Assembly (NCBI RefSeq): GCF_003014675.1
Contig: NZ_PYAU01000001.1
Coordinates: 3,162,001-3,226,000 of the forward strand
Origin: Labedella gwakjiensis
GTDB lineage: Bacteria; Actinomycetota; Actinomycetes; Actinomycetales; Microbacteriaceae
Length of the DNA: 64,000 nucleotides
Direction of reading: 5' to 3'
Part shown: positions 62,965 to 64,000 of the stretch, one piece after another
How positions within the stretch are numbered: position 1 is the first letter of the stretch
How the letters are laid out: each line of letters opens with the position of its first letter
Notes under the pieces: generated by a model
Databases searched by the model: none
Seen by the model: the letters and a program-made list of their open reading frames with translations, nothing else
What the model was told of the DNA's origin: nothing
Position numbers and translations under genes: made by a program

Positions 62965-64000
62965 TCAGAGGGCGTGCAACGGCTTTCCGGCGAGAGCCAA
63001 GAAGGCCTCTCCGAGTGCCTCGCTCTGAGTGGGGTGTGCGTGGATCAGCGGCGCGATGTCCTCCGGGTAGGCCTCCCAGTTCACGGCGAGCTGGCCCTCG
63101 GAGATGAGTTCTCCGACGCGCGCGCCGATCATGTGGACGCCGACGACGGGACCGTCGTTCACGCGGACGACCTTGATGAGGCCGCTCGTGTCGATGATCT
63201 CGCTCTTGCCGTTCCCGGCGAGGTTGTAGTCGTACGCCGTGATCTTGTCATCCCCGTACTGCTCCTTGGCCTTCGCCTCGGACAATCCGACCGACGCGAC
63301 CTCCGGGTCGCTGTACGTGACCTTCGGGATGTTGATGTCGGGGATGATGACGGGCTTCAGGCCGGCGAGCTCCTCGGCGACGAAGATGCCCTGCTGGAAG
63401 CCGCGGTGCGCGAGCTGAAGGCCGGGGACGATGTCACCGACGGCGTAGACAACAGGGACGGATGTCTGGAGGCGGTCGTCGGTGGTGACGAACCCGCGGT
63501 CCATCGCGATGCCGACCTCCTCGAAGCCGAGACCCGAGGTGGCGGGGCCGCGCCCGACCGCGACGAGGAGGATGTCCGCATCGATCGTGGTCCCGTTCTC
63601 GAGCGAGACGTGCACGCCCGAGTCGTCCTGTGTCACGCCGGCGAAGCGCACACCGAGAGAGAAGTCGATCCCCCGACGACGGAAGGCGCGCTCCATGAGC
63701 TTGCTGATCGCCTCGTCCTCTGCGGGTACGAGGTGGGGGAGGCCCTCGATGATCGTCACCTCGGAGCCGAAGCTCTTCCAGACGCTCGCGAACTCGACAC
63801 CGATAACGCCGCCGCCGAGGATGGCCACACGGTCCGGCACGAAGTCGAGCTGCAGCGCATGCTCGCTCGTCATGACGCGGCCACCGATGTCGAGACCGGG
63901 GAGCGAACGGCTGTACGACCCGGTCGCGAGGATGATGTTCTTCCCCGTGATCGTCTGGTCGCCGACCTGCACGGTGGTGGGCGACGTGAGCCGTCCCTCG
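62965..64000 (-). CDS. lpdA: Dihydrolipoyl dehydrogenase (5' end outside window)
   Basis: Flavoprotein E3 that reoxidises the lipoyl arms of 2-oxo acid dehydrogenases. The frame enters at 64000 (EGRLTSPTTVQVGDQTITGKNIILATGS) and runs to 62965, giving 345 residues of the C-terminal part. The NAD-binding loop is VAILGGGVIGVEFASVWKSFGSEVTI, the FAD motif is VYAVGDIVPGLQLAHRGFQQG and the dimer-interface active site is IHAHPTQSEALGEAFL. The redox-disulfide region lies outside the window. Confidence 0.95.
   Translation of the reverse strand, partial: EGRLTSPTTVQVGDQTITGKNIILATGSYSRSLPGLDIGGRVMTSEHALQLDFVPDRVAILGGGVIGVEFASVWKSFGSEVTIIEGLPHLVPAEDEAISKLMERAFRRRGIDFSLGVRFAGVTQDDSGVHVSLENGTTIDADILLVAVGRGPATSGLGFEEVGIAMDRGFVTTDDRLQTSVPVVYAVGDIVPGLQLAHRGFQQGIFVAEELAGLKPVIIPDINIPKVTYSDPEVASVGLSEAKAKEQYGDDKITAYDYNLAGNGKSEIIDTSGLIKVVRVNDGPVVGVHMIGARVGELISEGQLAVNWEAYPEDIAPLIHAHPTQSEALGEAFLALAGKPLHAL

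Noticed and set aside
1-64000. CRISPR arrays, insertion sequences or prophage
   Set aside because: No regularly spaced repeats, transposase or integrase genes were found in any frame that I read.

Overview
The window is chromosomal DNA of a high-GC actinobacterium, most likely a member of the Microbacteriaceae (Micrococcales). The reasons are the very high GC content, frequent GTG and TTG starts, a complete actinobacterial division and cell-wall (dcw) cluster that ends in ftsZ-yggS-sepF-yggT-wag31, and gene neighbourhoods that match Mycobacterium tuberculosis blocks Rv2173-Rv2176 and Rv2219-Rv2222. The family assignment is an inference. Coding density is very high, genes commonly overlap by 4 to 11 bases, and I see no insertion sequence, prophage or CRISPR array.

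Layout. 1-4532: a PASTA-type Ser/Thr kinase (cut by the window edge), a LysM cell-wall protein, an Rv2175c-like DNA-binding protein, a polyprenyl diphosphate synthase and a DUF3040 membrane protein. 4580-22651: a terminator, MraZ boxes and then mraZ-rsmH-ftsL-ftsI-murF-mraY-murD-ftsW-murG-murC-ftsQ-ftsZ-yggS-sepF-yggT-wag31-lspA-RluD. murE is missing from its usual place between ftsI and murF. 22700-26221: dnaE. 26259-28578: a polar amino-acid ABC transporter. 28864-37221: a DUF3145 gene, then fabD-fabH-acpP-fabF with the PucR-type regulator fasR and aceE. This ties acetyl-CoA production to fatty-acid synthesis. 37441-45114: a peroxiredoxin, tRNA-Val, an EamA exporter divergent from a LysR regulator, a zinc-ribbon/GIY-YIG protein, an MFS transporter, folA-thyA, a Nif3 protein and a zinc-ribbon coiled-coil protein. 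45156-46673: RNase P RNA, polyphosphate glucokinase and a small protein. 46753-58431: nitrogen assimilation (glnA2-glnE and, convergent, glnA1 with a clear GlnR box). The glnE-glnA1 junction is interrupted by an islet of about 5.8 kb. The islet carries a peroxidase remnant and a three-gene synthase-dependent polysaccharide operon (processive GT2, membrane-anchored GH26, UDP-glucose dehydrogenase). 58569-64000: RDD and DUF4191 proteins, a membrane pseudokinase, then sucB and the 3' part of lpdA.

Most of the window is conserved housekeeping DNA. The parts that most deserve a second look are the polysaccharide islet with its own promoter and long leader, the GlnR box at glnA1, the pseudokinase whose 3' coding sequence contains the neighbour's terminator, several strong RNA hairpins placed over or between genes (lspA start, acpP-fabF, ftsZ leader), and the missing murE.
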